A DNA stretch of 46,507 nt from Gemmatimonadota bacterium (GTDB taxonomy: Bacteria; Gemmatimonadota; Gemmatimonadetes; Longimicrobiales; Gaopeijiaceae), in NCBI GenBank assembly GCA_040882465.1, contig JBBEBG010000026.1, forward strand, positions 1 to 46,507. The letters are read 5' to 3'. The notes beneath the pieces were generated by a model. It ran no database searches. It was not told where the DNA came from and saw only the letters and a list, made by a program, of their open reading frames with translations. Both the position numbers and the translations under genes were made by a program. Below, piece by piece: positions 24,095 to 32,313 of this stretch; positions within the stretch are counted from its first letter, which is position 1; every line of letters begins with the position of its first letter.

Positions 24095-24748
24095 ATGCTT
24101 ACCCGTTCGTTCAAGCCTTCCGTGATCGTGATGACCGGGCTCGTCGCCTGCGTGACCGTCGCCTGCGACGTCCCCGAAGCCGGCTCGGCTACCTCCACGG
24201 ACCTCAGGCCCTGGTGGGAACAAGAGGGCCTTCCTCCTCCTTCGCACGTGGACAGTCTCTTCTCGATCGAGGAGGAGTTGCGCCGCTTTCGCATGGGACT
24301 GGGGGAGGTCGCCGAGCTCGCCGGAGGTGCCCCGTCTCGAGATGGTCTCGTGGACACGTTTATTGAAGCCCTCGAGTCCGCGAACGCCTTTAGGCTCGCT
24401 GGGCTTGTTATGACGCGTGCCGAGTTCGCATGGGTCTACTATCCACATAGTTGGAACACCCAGCCCCCTTACGACCTTCCTCCCGATCTTCTCTGGTCGC
24501 ACCAGCAGAACTACAGCTCCCGCGGTCTCTCCCGACTGCTCCAGAGATACGGCGGTCGAACGCTTCATTCCACGGGGCACCGATGTCCCGATGAAGACGG
24601 CGAGCCTCTGGGACCCGGAAGGATCTGGACCGGCTGCACCGTGATTGGAAAGCTTCCCACCGGCGAAGAGGTCGAGGAGCGCCTCTTCGGCGGCATCGTC
24701 GAGTTCGGCGGACGCTTCAAGCTCCTCTCCTTCGCGAACCAGCTGTAG
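24095..24748 (+). CDS. Putative lipoprotein, unknown function
   Basis: A 217-residue protein with a hydrophobic start and lipobox-like TVAC at about residue 24 (VACVTVACDVPEAG). The mature part has a predicted helical stretch (EEELRRFRMGLGEVAEL, LVDTFIEALESANAF) followed by an aromatic block (FAWVYYPHSWNTQPPYDLPPDLLW) and a Cys pair (HRCPDEDG and WTGCTV) that could form a disulfide. No family is recognised. It follows the receptor and beta-helix genes on the same strand after a strong hairpin, so it may be a third, separately controlled member of that locus. Confidence 0.65.
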   Translation: MLTRSFKPSVIVMTGLVACVTVACDVPEAGSATSTDLRPWWEQEGLPPPSHVDSLFSIEEELRRFRMGLGEVAELAGGAPSRDGLVDTFIEALESANAFRLAGLVMTRAEFAWVYYPHSWNTQPPYDLPPDLLWSHQQNYSSRGLSRLLQRYGGRTLHSTGHRCPDEDGEPLGPGRIWTGCTVIGKLPTGEEVEERLFGGIVEFGGRFKLLSFANQL

Positions 24749-24816
24749 CGGGCCCGAGCTGCCGCGGGCATCCTCCCCCACCGCGAGATCATTGCCGTCA
24801 GAGCCCTTTTTTGATT

Positions 24817-24837
24817 AGACTGGTCTTAGACTAGTCT
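24817..24837. promoter_or_regulatory. Doubled palindromic operator upstream of toxin-antitoxin genes
   Basis: AGACTGGTCT (24817-24826) and AGACTAGTCT (24828-24837) are near-identical palindromes centred 11 bases apart, 44 bases before the antitoxin start in an AT-rich patch. Such doubled sites usually bind antitoxin dimers for autoregulation, and Phd/YefM antitoxins are known to do this. Confidence 0.6.
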
Positions 24838-24880
24838 CTAATTTTCTTCCGACGCGGCCCTGCTTCCGGGATACGAGTCG

Positions 24881-25141
24881 ATGGAAGGTCTGACCAAGAG
24901 CGAAGTGGGTGCCTACGAGGCAAAGACGCGCCTCGCGGAGCTCCTCGATCGCGTGGAATCGGGAGAGCGGGTCACGATCACCCGGCACGGGCGTCCGGTC
25001 GCGCAGCTCATCCCCATCCCGGGTGGGGCGGAAGAAACGGTGGACGAGGCGGTGAAGGCGCTCCTCGCTTTCCGCGCGGGGCATTCGCTCGGACCCAACC
25101 TCTCCGTCGGCGACCTGATTCGAGAAGGGCGGAAGGGGTGA
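24881..25141 (+). CDS. Phd/YefM-family antitoxin
   Basis: An 86-residue antitoxin. The N-terminal DNA-binding domain reads VGAYEAKTRLAELLDRVESGE and ITRHGRPVAQLIPI, a standard Phd/YefM signature. The C-terminal tail (ALLAFRAGHSLGPNLSVGDLIREGRKG) should wrap the toxin. It is predicted to neutralise the downstream PIN-domain RNase and to repress the operon by binding the palindromes just upstream. Its stop overlaps the toxin's GTG start. Confidence 0.9.
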   Translation: MEGLTKSEVGAYEAKTRLAELLDRVESGERVTITRHGRPVAQLIPIPGGAEETVDEAVKALLAFRAGHSLGPNLSVGDLIREGRKG

Positions 25142-25581
25142 GCTTCGTCCTCGACGCGACGGTCGCCCTCGCGTGGTGTTTCGGACAGGAGACGGGGACC
25201 GGACCCGACGATGGCAGCTACGCGGGACGCGTGTTGGAGGCGCTCCGGACACAGAACGCGGTCGTGGCCCCGCTCTGGACACTGGAGGTGGCCAACGGAC
25301 TCCTCACCGCGGAGCGGCGCGGTCGGGTCCGGGCGGACGAAGCCATCCGGGCGACACGGCTCCTCCTCGCTCTCCCCCTCTCGCTGGAGCCGGTGGAGCG
25401 ATCCCGGGCCGGCGCGGCCATCTTCCGCCTGGCCCGGACCCGCGCGCTCAGCGCCTATGACGCCGCTTACCTGGAACTGGCGATCCGCCTCGGCCTACCG
25501 ATCGCGACGCTCGACCGGAACCTCCGGATCGCTGCGGGGACGGAGGGTGTGGAGCTCTTTCGGCCGGGCCGCAGCCGGTAG
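25138..25581 (+). CDS. VapC-like PIN-domain toxin
   Basis: A 147-residue PIN-domain ribonuclease. The four acidic metal-binding positions are present: Asp6 (FVLDATVAL), Glu50 (WTLEVANGL), Asp108 (SAYDAAYLELA) and Asp126 (IATLDRNLR). PIN toxins cleave tRNA or rRNA when freed from their antitoxin. GTG 25138 overlaps the antitoxin stop (GTGA). The loop after residue 15 (GQETGTGPDDGS) is longer than average. It ends 9 bases from the convergent pyrophosphorylase gene. Confidence 0.9.
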   Translation: MSFVLDATVALAWCFGQETGTGPDDGSYAGRVLEALRTQNAVVAPLWTLEVANGLLTAERRGRVRADEAIRATRLLLALPLSLEPVERSRAGAAIFRLARTRALSAYDAAYLELAIRLGLPIATLDRNLRIAAGTEGVELFRPGRSR

Positions 25582-25590
25582 ATGAGGAGG

Positions 25591-26592
25591 TCATCCTTCG
25601 CCCCGCACCTCGGAAAACGCCCCCACATTCACCTGGCCACGCATGCGGGCGACGAGGGAGCCCGGTCCGATCATCGAATTCTCCAGGCGACTTCCTCGCA
25701 CCACGGCGCCCTCCCCGACGATGCAGTGAGAAAGTGTCGAGTCTTCCACGACGGCGTCCGCCTCCACGGTGACGTTTGGACCGAGCGCCACCGTGCGGAG
25801 CTTCGCGCCGGCTTCGATCCGGACCGGCTCCATGATGTCGGTGTCCTCGAGAGAGGCGTCCGGAGAAATCCCGCCGCGAGTCGTGGCGAGAAGGTGATGA
25901 TTGGTTCCGAGGAGGGTCTCCATTTTTCCGCAATCGTACCACCCCCCGACCGCGGCCGTCCGGATCTTCGCGCCCTTGTCCACCATGTACTGGAACGCGT
26001 CGGTGAGGAACCACTCCCCCCCCGGCCCGGGCGGCGCATCAATCACGTGGTGAATCCCTTCGAAGAGGAGCTTCCAGTCGCGAATGTAGTAGAGGCCGAT
26101 GTTCGCGAGCTTCGAGACCGGCTCCGTCGGCTTCTCGATGATCTTCCGCATGGATCCGTCTTCCCCGGTGACGATCACGCCGAATCGCTGGTAGTCCTCA
26201 ACCTCTTTCGCCCAGATCACTCCAGCCCAATCCGAAGGCAGAGTCTTCGCCAGCGAGAGGTCGGCGTCGAAGAGGGTATCCACGAACACGATCAGGACCT
26301 CGTCGTCCGCAAAGGGCTCGGCGAGCCTGATCGCTCCCGCGGTCCCGTCCTGCACCTCCTGGAGGACGTAGTGCGCGACGATCCCCGGATACTCGCGGGC
26401 GATGTATTCCTCGATCACCTCGCGAAGGTAGCCGACGATGAACACGAATTCCTCGATCCCGAGGGCGATGAGGTCGTCCATGATGTAGCTCATCACGGGA
26501 CGCCCGCCCACCTTCACGAGGGGCTTCGGCGTGGTGAGGGTGTGGGGACGGAGCCGCGTGCCCTTCCCTGCGAGGGGGATGATCGCTTTCAT
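25591..26592 (-). CDS. Sugar-nucleotide pyrophosphorylase (NTP_transferase plus left-handed beta-helix)
   Basis: A 333-residue nucleotidyltransferase. AIIPLAGKGTRLRPHTLTTPKPL is the phosphate-binding loop shared by glucose-1-phosphate thymidylyl/uridylyl and mannose-1-phosphate guanylyltransferases. GGWYDCGKMETLL and a C-terminal hexapeptide-repeat stretch (ISPDASLEDTDIMEPVRIEAG through VGEGAVVRGSRLENSMIGPG) follow. The metal-binding GD motif normally in the middle reads FVDTLFDADL here, a conservative variation. It makes an NDP-sugar for cell-envelope polysaccharide; base specificity cannot be read. It is divergent from the SIMPL gene across 183 bases. Confidence 0.85.
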   Translation of the reverse strand: MKAIIPLAGKGTRLRPHTLTTPKPLVKVGGRPVMSYIMDDLIALGIEEFVFIVGYLREVIEEYIAREYPGIVAHYVLQEVQDGTAGAIRLAEPFADDEVLIVFVDTLFDADLSLAKTLPSDWAGVIWAKEVEDYQRFGVIVTGEDGSMRKIIEKPTEPVSKLANIGLYYIRDWKLLFEGIHHVIDAPPGPGGEWFLTDAFQYMVDKGAKIRTAAVGGWYDCGKMETLLGTNHHLLATTRGGISPDASLEDTDIMEPVRIEAGAKLRTVALGPNVTVEADAVVEDSTLSHCIVGEGAVVRGSRLENSMIGPGSLVARMRGQVNVGAFSEVRGEG

Positions 26593-26775
26593 GGCGGGAG
26601 GTCGGTCGGGAGAGGCGCCGAGGCGCGCGAGAAGGGCCGGTCAGCCGGCGGACGGAGAAGGATAGGACGCCCCGAATCGGCTTTCAACCCGGGGAACCGA
26701 TGGGGCACGCAACCGATACTAGGGAGCGGATGGACCAAGTCCCGAGTCCCTCCCCCCCGGACCACGGAGCGCCCC

Positions 26776-27522
26776 ATGAGCTCGCCATGCCCGCATCACT
26801 TCTCAGCTGCCCTCGTCCTCGTCGCCATGCTTTTCCTACCGGCACCCGCCACATCCCAACAGGAGGACGATGACGGCTCCCACTTGACCGTCACGGGAAT
26901 AGGCCAGATTGACGCTTCGCCGGATCGGGTTCGCATCTTTTTCGCGGTCGAGTCCGAGGGGGCGACGGCCCGGGAAGCGGGCGAAAAAAACGCGACTCTC
27001 ATGACGGCCGTGACGGCGGCGGTGCGGGAGGCCGGCTCGGGGCTCCCGGGCTTTCGCCTCGAGACCTCCGGGTACAATCTCTTCCCCCGGTACGGCCCGG
27101 CTCGAGCCAATCTCCCGCAGGAGATCGTGGGCTACGTGGCACGCAACACGGTCGCCGTCGCCGCGGACGACGTGGAAGGCGCGGGCCCCCTCATTGATGC
27201 CGCGCTGGGCGCGGGCGCCAACCGCGTCTCCGGGCTCCGCTTCGAGGTGAGTGAACCCGAGCCCCACCGGCACGCGGCGGTTCAGGAGGCCGTGGCCTCT
27301 GCACGGGCCGAGGCGGAGGTCATGGCCGCGGCGCTGGGGATGCGGCTCGGGCCTCCGGTGGACGTCCAGGGAGGCGCCGACACTTATTACCCGGTGCCGA
27401 TGATGGAAATGGCCGTACGCTCCATGGACATGGCGCAGGCGCCACCGACCCCGATCGAAGCCGGGGAGCAGACGGTGACCGCGCGAGTGACGATCCGTTT
27501 TCGGCTGGACCCCGTGCCTTGA
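26776..27522 (+). CDS. SIMPL-domain (DUF541) periplasmic protein
   Basis: A 248-residue protein with signal peptide (to about residue 27, ATSQQ). The SIMPL pattern is clear: LTVTGIGQIDASPDRVRIFFAVE, then FRLETSGYNLFPRYG and GYVARNTVAVAADDVEGAGPLIDAALGAGANRVSG. Members such as BP26 and YggE form cylindrical periplasmic or outer-membrane-associated oligomers, linked to oxidative stress in E. coli; the exact role is unknown. ATG 26776 fits the signal peptide, whereas the longer open frame upstream is antisense to the pyrophosphorylase. Its stop overlaps the next gene's TTG start. Confidence 0.85.
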   Translation: MSSPCPHHFSAALVLVAMLFLPAPATSQQEDDDGSHLTVTGIGQIDASPDRVRIFFAVESEGATAREAGEKNATLMTAVTAAVREAGSGLPGFRLETSGYNLFPRYGPARANLPQEIVGYVARNTVAVAADDVEGAGPLIDAALGAGANRVSGLRFEVSEPEPHRHAAVQEAVASARAEAEVMAAALGMRLGPPVDVQGGADTYYPVPMMEMAVRSMDMAQAPPTPIEAGEQTVTARVTIRFRLDPVP

Positions 27523-27938
27523 CGGCCCGCCGGCGCCCGGGGGAGCGAACCCGCCCGAACCATCCGAATCCGGAGCTTCGGGGGCGCCGGTACGCGATTC
27601 CCTTCGACAGGGTCTGGGCGGCCGCCCTGAAGCTGATCGAGGATGGAGGGCGGCGCTGGATGCTCCTGGAGGCGAACGACCAGGCCGGCTTCATCCGTGC
27701 CGAGGCCCAGACCCTCCTCTTTCGTTTCACCGACGACGTGCTCGTCCAGATCGGACTCGACGTGGACGCGCAGACCCGGGTGGACGTAACTTCCCGCTCC
27801 CGTAAGGGGAAGACCGACCTGGGGACGAATGGCCGCCGGATCCGCAAGTTCCTGCGCGCACTCGATCGGGCCCTCGACGCGCGGCCCGAGCTGGTTCTCC
27901 CTCCCGAGGACGGACTGCCGGTAACATTTCCCGAATGA
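27519..27938 (+). CDS. DUF1499-like protein
   Basis: A 139-residue protein with the DUF1499 core FIRAEAQTLLFRFTDDVLVQI and RVDVTSRSRKGKTDLGTNGRRIRKFL, implying a compact alpha/beta fold. The family has no known function and often sits near membrane proteins. The only good start is TTG 27519, which overlaps the SIMPL stop codon. The N-terminus is Arg/Pro-rich and lacks a signal peptide. The following symporter gene overlaps its stop. Confidence 0.7.
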   Translation: MTARRRPGERTRPNHPNPELRGRRYAIPFDRVWAAALKLIEDGGRRWMLLEANDQAGFIRAEAQTLLFRFTDDVLVQIGLDVDAQTRVDVTSRSRKGKTDLGTNGRRIRKFLRALDRALDARPELVLPPEDGLPVTFPE

Positions 27939-29233
27939 CGGGCTCGGCGACTTCCCCCCAACCGGAGCCCGGACCGATGGACCAAGAAGCACCAAGGCCC
28001 TGGTATCGTCGCCTGCATTGGCAGGTCCTGATCGCGATGGGCCTGGGCATCGCGGCGGGAGCGCTTTTCGGCCCGTCGCTCGCCGATCGGATCGGATGGA
28101 TCGGGGACCTCTTCATGCAACTCCTCCGCATGATCATCGTCCCCCTCGTATTGGCCTCGATCGTTTCGGGAGTCGCCTCGCTCGGCGGGGGGCGCGACCT
28201 CGGCCGCCTCTTCGGAAAGACGCTCGGCTACTACGTCTTTTCGAGCCTTCTCGCCATTCTGGTGGGCCTCGTCTTCGTGAACCTGATCCGTCCCGGGGTC
28301 GGGTCGGACCTCGCGGGACTCGCCGAAAACGAGCTTCCCGTCCTGGCCACACCGGGGTCGCCGGTGGAGCTCATCCTCGACGTCGTTCCGACGAATGTGA
28401 TCGCTGCGGCCGCAAACGCGGACATGCTGGCGCTCATCTTCTTCGCGATCGTCTTCGGGGTCGCGATCACCGCGCTCCCCGGGCGTTCGCGGACCGTGTT
28501 GACCGACCTCTTCGAGGCGCTCTTCGCCGCGATGATGCGGCTCACGGAGGGGATCATCCTCTTCCTCCCGATCGGCGTGTTCGCGCTGATCACCCGGATG
28601 GTCGCGAGCACCGGCTTCGAGGGATTCCGCGCGCTGGCGCTCTACATGGCCACCATCGCGACGGGGCTTACCTTCCACCTCTTCGTGAGTCTTCCGCTCC
28701 TCCTGATCCTCCTCGGCCGGATTTCGCCGAAGATCCACTTCGCGAACATGCGGGAGGCGCTCCTCGTCGCCTTTTCGACGAGCTCATCCGGCGCCACGCT
28801 CCCCGTCACGATGAATGTGGTGGAGACGAAAGTCGGAGTGTCCAACCGGGTTGGGGCCTTCGTCCTCCCGATGGGTGCGACCATAAACATGGACGGGACG
28901 GCGCTCTTCGAGTGCGTCGGCGCACTCTTCATCGCGCAGGTGCTCGGGTTCGACCTCACCATCGTCCAGCAGGCGATCGTGGTGATAACCGCCCTTCTCG
29001 CTTCCATCGGGGCTGCTGCCGTCCCCTCCGCCGGGCTGGTGGTGATCTTCATCGTCCTCGAGGCGATCAACCTCCGGGGTCCCGAGGTGAATCTCGTCGT
29101 GGGTGCGATGCTCGCGATCGATCGTCCCCTCGACATGTTCCGCACGGCGGTGAACGTCTTCAGCGACTCGTGCGGCGCCGCGATCATCGCCCGTTCCGAG
29201 GGGGAAGAGGGCGTGGACACGGAGATCCGGTAG
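27935..29233 (+). CDS. Dicarboxylate/amino-acid:cation symporter (DAACS family)
   Basis: A 432-residue GltP/DctA-type transporter. The two hallmark elements are the serine-rich hairpin FSTSSSGATLPVT and the TM7 motif PMGATINMDGTALFE. About eight transmembrane helices and the two re-entrant hairpins can be traced. It imports glutamate, aspartate or C4-dicarboxylates with Na+ or H+. ATG 27935 overlaps the DUF1499 stop (ATGA), so SIMPL, DUF1499 and symporter are translationally coupled. Substrate specificity is not resolved. Confidence 0.9.
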   Translation: MTGSATSPQPEPGPMDQEAPRPWYRRLHWQVLIAMGLGIAAGALFGPSLADRIGWIGDLFMQLLRMIIVPLVLASIVSGVASLGGGRDLGRLFGKTLGYYVFSSLLAILVGLVFVNLIRPGVGSDLAGLAENELPVLATPGSPVELILDVVPTNVIAAAANADMLALIFFAIVFGVAITALPGRSRTVLTDLFEALFAAMMRLTEGIILFLPIGVFALITRMVASTGFEGFRALALYMATIATGLTFHLFVSLPLLLILLGRISPKIHFANMREALLVAFSTSSSGATLPVTMNVVETKVGVSNRVGAFVLPMGATINMDGTALFECVGALFIAQVLGFDLTIVQQAIVVITALLASIGAAAVPSAGLVVIFIVLEAINLRGPEVNLVVGAMLAIDRPLDMFRTAVNVFSDSCGAAIIARSEGEEGVDTEIR

Positions 29234-29237
29234 CCCC

Positions 29238-30203
29238 GTGCGCTCGTCCGTCGTGGCGTTTCTCATCCTCGTGGCATCGGCCGCCGTGGGATGCGGGGGC
29301 AGTGACACATCCACGCCCGACTCCGCGGCCGCGGAAGGAAACGGTTCGGCTCCAGGCGACACGGGGTCCCCGCCCGTCGAGCAGATCTTCGACCGAGAGT
29401 TTCTCTTCGCCGGTGCCGCACCTGATTCCCTCGTCCACATCCCCTGGTTCTTCCAGGCACGGGTCCGGCCAGACGGCGTGCGCCGGGAGATTCACGCCTG
29501 GCTCGCGCGAGAAGGAGGGTGGGAGGCTTTAGCGCACGAAGAGAGTGGCGGCCCTTTCGCTCGAGCACCCTGGCGCATTCTCCCGGGCGAACATGTGCGG
29601 CTGACCGTCGGCGAAGGCGACCGGATCGATGCGATTCGGCTGCGCGATCCGGGCCGTGAGGTCGAGACGCGAATCGGCGAATTCATTACCGACTGGACCC
29701 GGCCAGGGTCCGATCCGGCGCGACTGTTCGCAGGCGAAGCGCTTTTTCCTTCCGGCCGCGTGCGAGGGTTCGTCCTCGAGGTGAATCGGAGGTGGGAATC
29801 CCCTGGTGAAGCGCCGGGCGACTGGGTCTTTCTCCACGGCGGAGGCCTCTTTCAACTTTTCCTCGAAGAGCTGGCCCCGCTCGGGAACCCCCGCTCGCCG
29901 GGAAACTACCGGGGATGGAGCCGAATTGCCTTCCAGAACGCGCTTTGGAACGAGATCGAAGTTTCGTGGGAGGAGTTTCGCCCCTTTGAGCCGGCGCGCC
30001 GGGACATCCCGCATGCCTGGGTCCTCAACACGGAAGGCGGCGAGGTCACCGGCCTTCTCCAGGCGGTGAGCTCGCATCTCACGGCCGGGGAGGGGGCGAG
30101 TCCAATCCTTCCCCTCTCGGGCTTCTTCGAAGTCCAGGGAGAGGTGACGGTTCGTGGCGAGATCTTTTCGGTGAACGGAGTCGTTCGCCACCGGCAGTAC
30201 TGA
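29238..30203 (+). CDS. Putative lipoprotein, unknown function
   Basis: A 321-residue protein with lipobox AAVGC near residue 19 (LILVASAAVGCGGS). A disordered Ser/Pro/Gly-rich linker follows (about 20-46). The mature region contains WFFQARVRPDGVRREIHAWL, RAPWRILPGEHVRLTV and a conserved-looking RIAFQNALWNEIEVSWEEF. No domain is recognised. It may contribute to surface or periplasmic functions with the symporter (5-base gap) and DUF445 genes, but this is context only. GTG 29238 is the start that keeps the signal peptide intact. Confidence 0.65.
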   Translation: MRSSVVAFLILVASAAVGCGGSDTSTPDSAAAEGNGSAPGDTGSPPVEQIFDREFLFAGAAPDSLVHIPWFFQARVRPDGVRREIHAWLAREGGWEALAHEESGGPFARAPWRILPGEHVRLTVGEGDRIDAIRLRDPGREVETRIGEFITDWTRPGSDPARLFAGEALFPSGRVRGFVLEVNRRWESPGEAPGDWVFLHGGGLFQLFLEELAPLGNPRSPGNYRGWSRIAFQNALWNEIEVSWEEFRPFEPARRDIPHAWVLNTEGGEVTGLLQAVSSHLTAGEGASPILPLSGFFEVQGEVTVRGEIFSVNGVVRHRQY

Positions 30204-30206
30204 GCA

Positions 30207-31775
30207 GTGCGCCCCGAGGTCGTTCAGGCACTCGTCACGATCCTCTTCGGCGCGCTCGCCGGTGGACTCACGAACACGGTCGCAGTATGGATGCTCTTTC
30301 ACCCGTACGATGCGCCGCGCATCGGACGGCTCCGCCTGAGCTTTCTCCACGGAGCCATCCCCAAGAATCAGGGGCGGCTCGCGGATGCGATCGGGCGTGT
30401 GGTGGGAAGTCGCCTCCTGACGCAGGAGGATCTCACGGGCATCCTCTCCAGTCCGGAGTTTCGAGAGGCTTTCGACCGACGCCTCCAGTCCTTTCTACAG
30501 GAGGTGCTGGAGCGCGACCGGGGTCCGCTCCGGGAAATTCTTCCCGCCGAGGCACGCGAGGAAGTGGACCGGCTCCTCGAGGACGCGGCAGGGCTCCTGG
30601 CCGGGCGCCTCGAAACCTGGCTCGACTCATCCGCCTTCGAAGCGTCGGTGGAGAGCCGTGTCGGGGAGTTACTGGTGCGGGTGGCCGACCATCCGGTTTC
30701 CGAGATCCTCACTCCGGCGCGGGAAGCCGCGCTAGCCACCACGGTGGACGAATGGCTCACGCTCGTCTCAGAACGGGAGGGGTTCCGCGCGGCGGTGGAT
30801 GACTACCTCGATCGGGCGATCGTGACCTTTCTTCGGGAGGATCGGACTTTCGAGGAAGTTCTTCCCGCGGGGCTCGTCGCATCTTTCGAAAAGGCGCTCG
30901 CCGGCTACCTCCCCCTCGCGGTCAAGAAGCTGGGCGGAATCCTGGAGGACCCCGAGGCGCGAGAGCGCCTGGAGACAACCGTACGCGATCTCTTCCAGCG
31001 GTTCCTCGGCGACCTGCGATTCCACCAGCGGCTGATGGCCCGGATCCTCGTAACCGAGGAGACGCTCGACCGAGTCCTCGCGACGCTCCAGGCGGAGGGG
31101 GCTCACCGCCTCTCGGAGATGCTCCGAGATCCCACGATCCAGGAGGCGATGGCCGCGAAGGTCAACGACGCGGTTCTCGAATTCCTCCGGCGCCCGGTGA
31201 CGGCGGTCCTCGGACATCCGGGCGACGAAAACGTGAGCAACGCGCGCGATACCGTCGCCTCCTGGGTGCTCGGCGCGGCACGCGACCCGGCGACGCGCGA
31301 CTTTCTCGTGGGAAAACTGCGCCAGGGGCTCGGAACGGCGGCGAGCGGAAGCTGGGGGGAGCTCCTTCGCCAGCTTCCCGAAGACCAGATTGCTCGGGGG
31401 CTCGTCGCCGCGGCGCGGAGCGAACCGGCCCGCCGGGCCTATCGGGAAGCCGTAACGCGGGCGCTCGTCGGTGTGCTCGACCGGCCGATCGGGCGGCCGG
31501 CCGACTGGCTCCCCCCCGGCTCCACGGAGCGGCTCCAGCGCGCCCTCTCGGAACCGCTCTGGGGATGGCTCCAAGGGCAGAGTCCGCACGTCGTGAAGAC
31601 CCTCGACGTGGGGCGGCGGGTGCAGGAAAAGGTGAGCGCCTACCCGATGGAGAAGCTGGAGGAGCTGGTTCGGCGCGTAACTGACCGGGAACTCCGATTG
31701 ATCGTCCGACTGGGGTACGTCCTCGGGGCGATCATCGGCGGAGCACTCGTCGCCGTGGATATGCTGCTGACCTGA
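30207..31775 (+). CDS. DUF445 family membrane-anchored protein
   Basis: A 522-residue protein of the DUF445 (YheB/YjiN) family. The N-terminal helix ILFGALAGGLTNTVAVWMLFHP, with TNTVA and the following LSFLHGAIPKNQGRLADAIGRVVG, is the family signature. A long helical, amphipathic body and a C-terminal transmembrane helix (LGYVLGAIIGGALVAVDMLL) complete it. Members have no established function, although some relate to sporulation or stress. The start GTG 30207 lies 3 bases after the lipoprotein stop. Confidence 0.82.
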   Translation: MRPEVVQALVTILFGALAGGLTNTVAVWMLFHPYDAPRIGRLRLSFLHGAIPKNQGRLADAIGRVVGSRLLTQEDLTGILSSPEFREAFDRRLQSFLQEVLERDRGPLREILPAEAREEVDRLLEDAAGLLAGRLETWLDSSAFEASVESRVGELLVRVADHPVSEILTPAREAALATTVDEWLTLVSEREGFRAAVDDYLDRAIVTFLREDRTFEEVLPAGLVASFEKALAGYLPLAVKKLGGILEDPEARERLETTVRDLFQRFLGDLRFHQRLMARILVTEETLDRVLATLQAEGAHRLSEMLRDPTIQEAMAAKVNDAVLEFLRRPVTAVLGHPGDENVSNARDTVASWVLGAARDPATRDFLVGKLRQGLGTAASGSWGELLRQLPEDQIARGLVAAARSEPARRAYREAVTRALVGVLDRPIGRPADWLPPGSTERLQRALSEPLWGWLQGQSPHVVKTLDVGRRVQEKVSAYPMEKLEELVRRVTDRELRLIVRLGYVLGAIIGGALVAVDMLLT

Positions 31776-31789
31776 GGGCTCGAAAGCCC
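31776..31789. terminator. Short hairpin between convergent genes
   Basis: GGGCT (31776-31780) and AGCCC (31785-31789) enclose a CGAA loop, exactly between the DUF445 stop and the stop of the opposite-strand small gene. It is symmetric and could stop both transcripts, but there is no T-tract. Confidence 0.3.
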
Positions 31790-31791
31790 GT

Positions 31792-32028
31792 TCAGCGAAG
31801 ATCGAAGGGGCGGCGGGCGCTCCCGCGTCGCCGCCGGTGGGATCCCCGCTCGACGTTTTTCTGCAGAAGATTCAGGAAGGTAAAGTGCCGCTTGACCGTC
31901 TGGTGCTCCCCTTCTTCGGACAGGCGCTCCTCGATCTCCTCGAGCGGTTGTTCGTACCGCCTCGGCATTCCCAGCCAGATTCCGTACGCGAGCGCCGCGA
32001 CCAGCGAGGCCCCGATGAGCCAATCCAT
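31792..32028 (-). CDS. Small single-helix membrane protein
   Basis: A 78-residue protein: one N-terminal transmembrane helix (WLIGASLVAALAYGIWLG), then an acidic amphipathic stretch (YEQPLEEIEERLSEEGEH) and a basic tail (RRRRGSARRPF). No family is recognised. It follows a second tiny membrane protein by 4 bases at the end of the ABC exporter operon. Coding is supported by the charge pattern and position only. Confidence 0.5.
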   Translation of the reverse strand: MDWLIGASLVAALAYGIWLGMPRRYEQPLEEIEERLSEEGEHQTVKRHFTFLNLLQKNVERGSHRRRRGSARRPFDLR

Positions 32029-32032
32029 CGTT

Positions 32033-32173
32033 TCAGTCCTTCCTGAATTTCTCCAGGAGAAAGACGCCGAGCCCGGCGCTGAGGAGAATCGGGATCAGAT
32101 TCGTCCCCACGGCGACCAGGGCAACGACGACCCAGAACACCAAGTGGATGAAATCATACCCTCCAGGAAGCAT
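32033..32173 (-). CDS. Very small membrane protein
   Basis: A 46-residue protein (start MLPGGYDFIHLVFWVVVALV) made almost entirely of one long or two short membrane helices with a basic end (LLEKFRKD). The longer frame extending upstream has no protein-like composition. It lies between the ABC permease and another small membrane protein. Possible accessory subunit of the exporter; no homolog is recognised. Confidence 0.45.
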   Translation of the reverse strand: MLPGGYDFIHLVFWVVVALVAVGTNLIPILLSAGLGVFLLEKFRKD

Positions 32174-32313
32174 TTCGGTCTCCGGATGTCGGGTGGGGCG
32201 GGCTCGGGTGCGACGCCTTGAGGCGCGGCGCGATGGTTCGCCTTTCGTTCGAGGAAATATGCCGCCCTCCCGCACCCCTGTCGAGGTCGAGGGGCCGTAC
32301 TCGGGAAGTCCCC

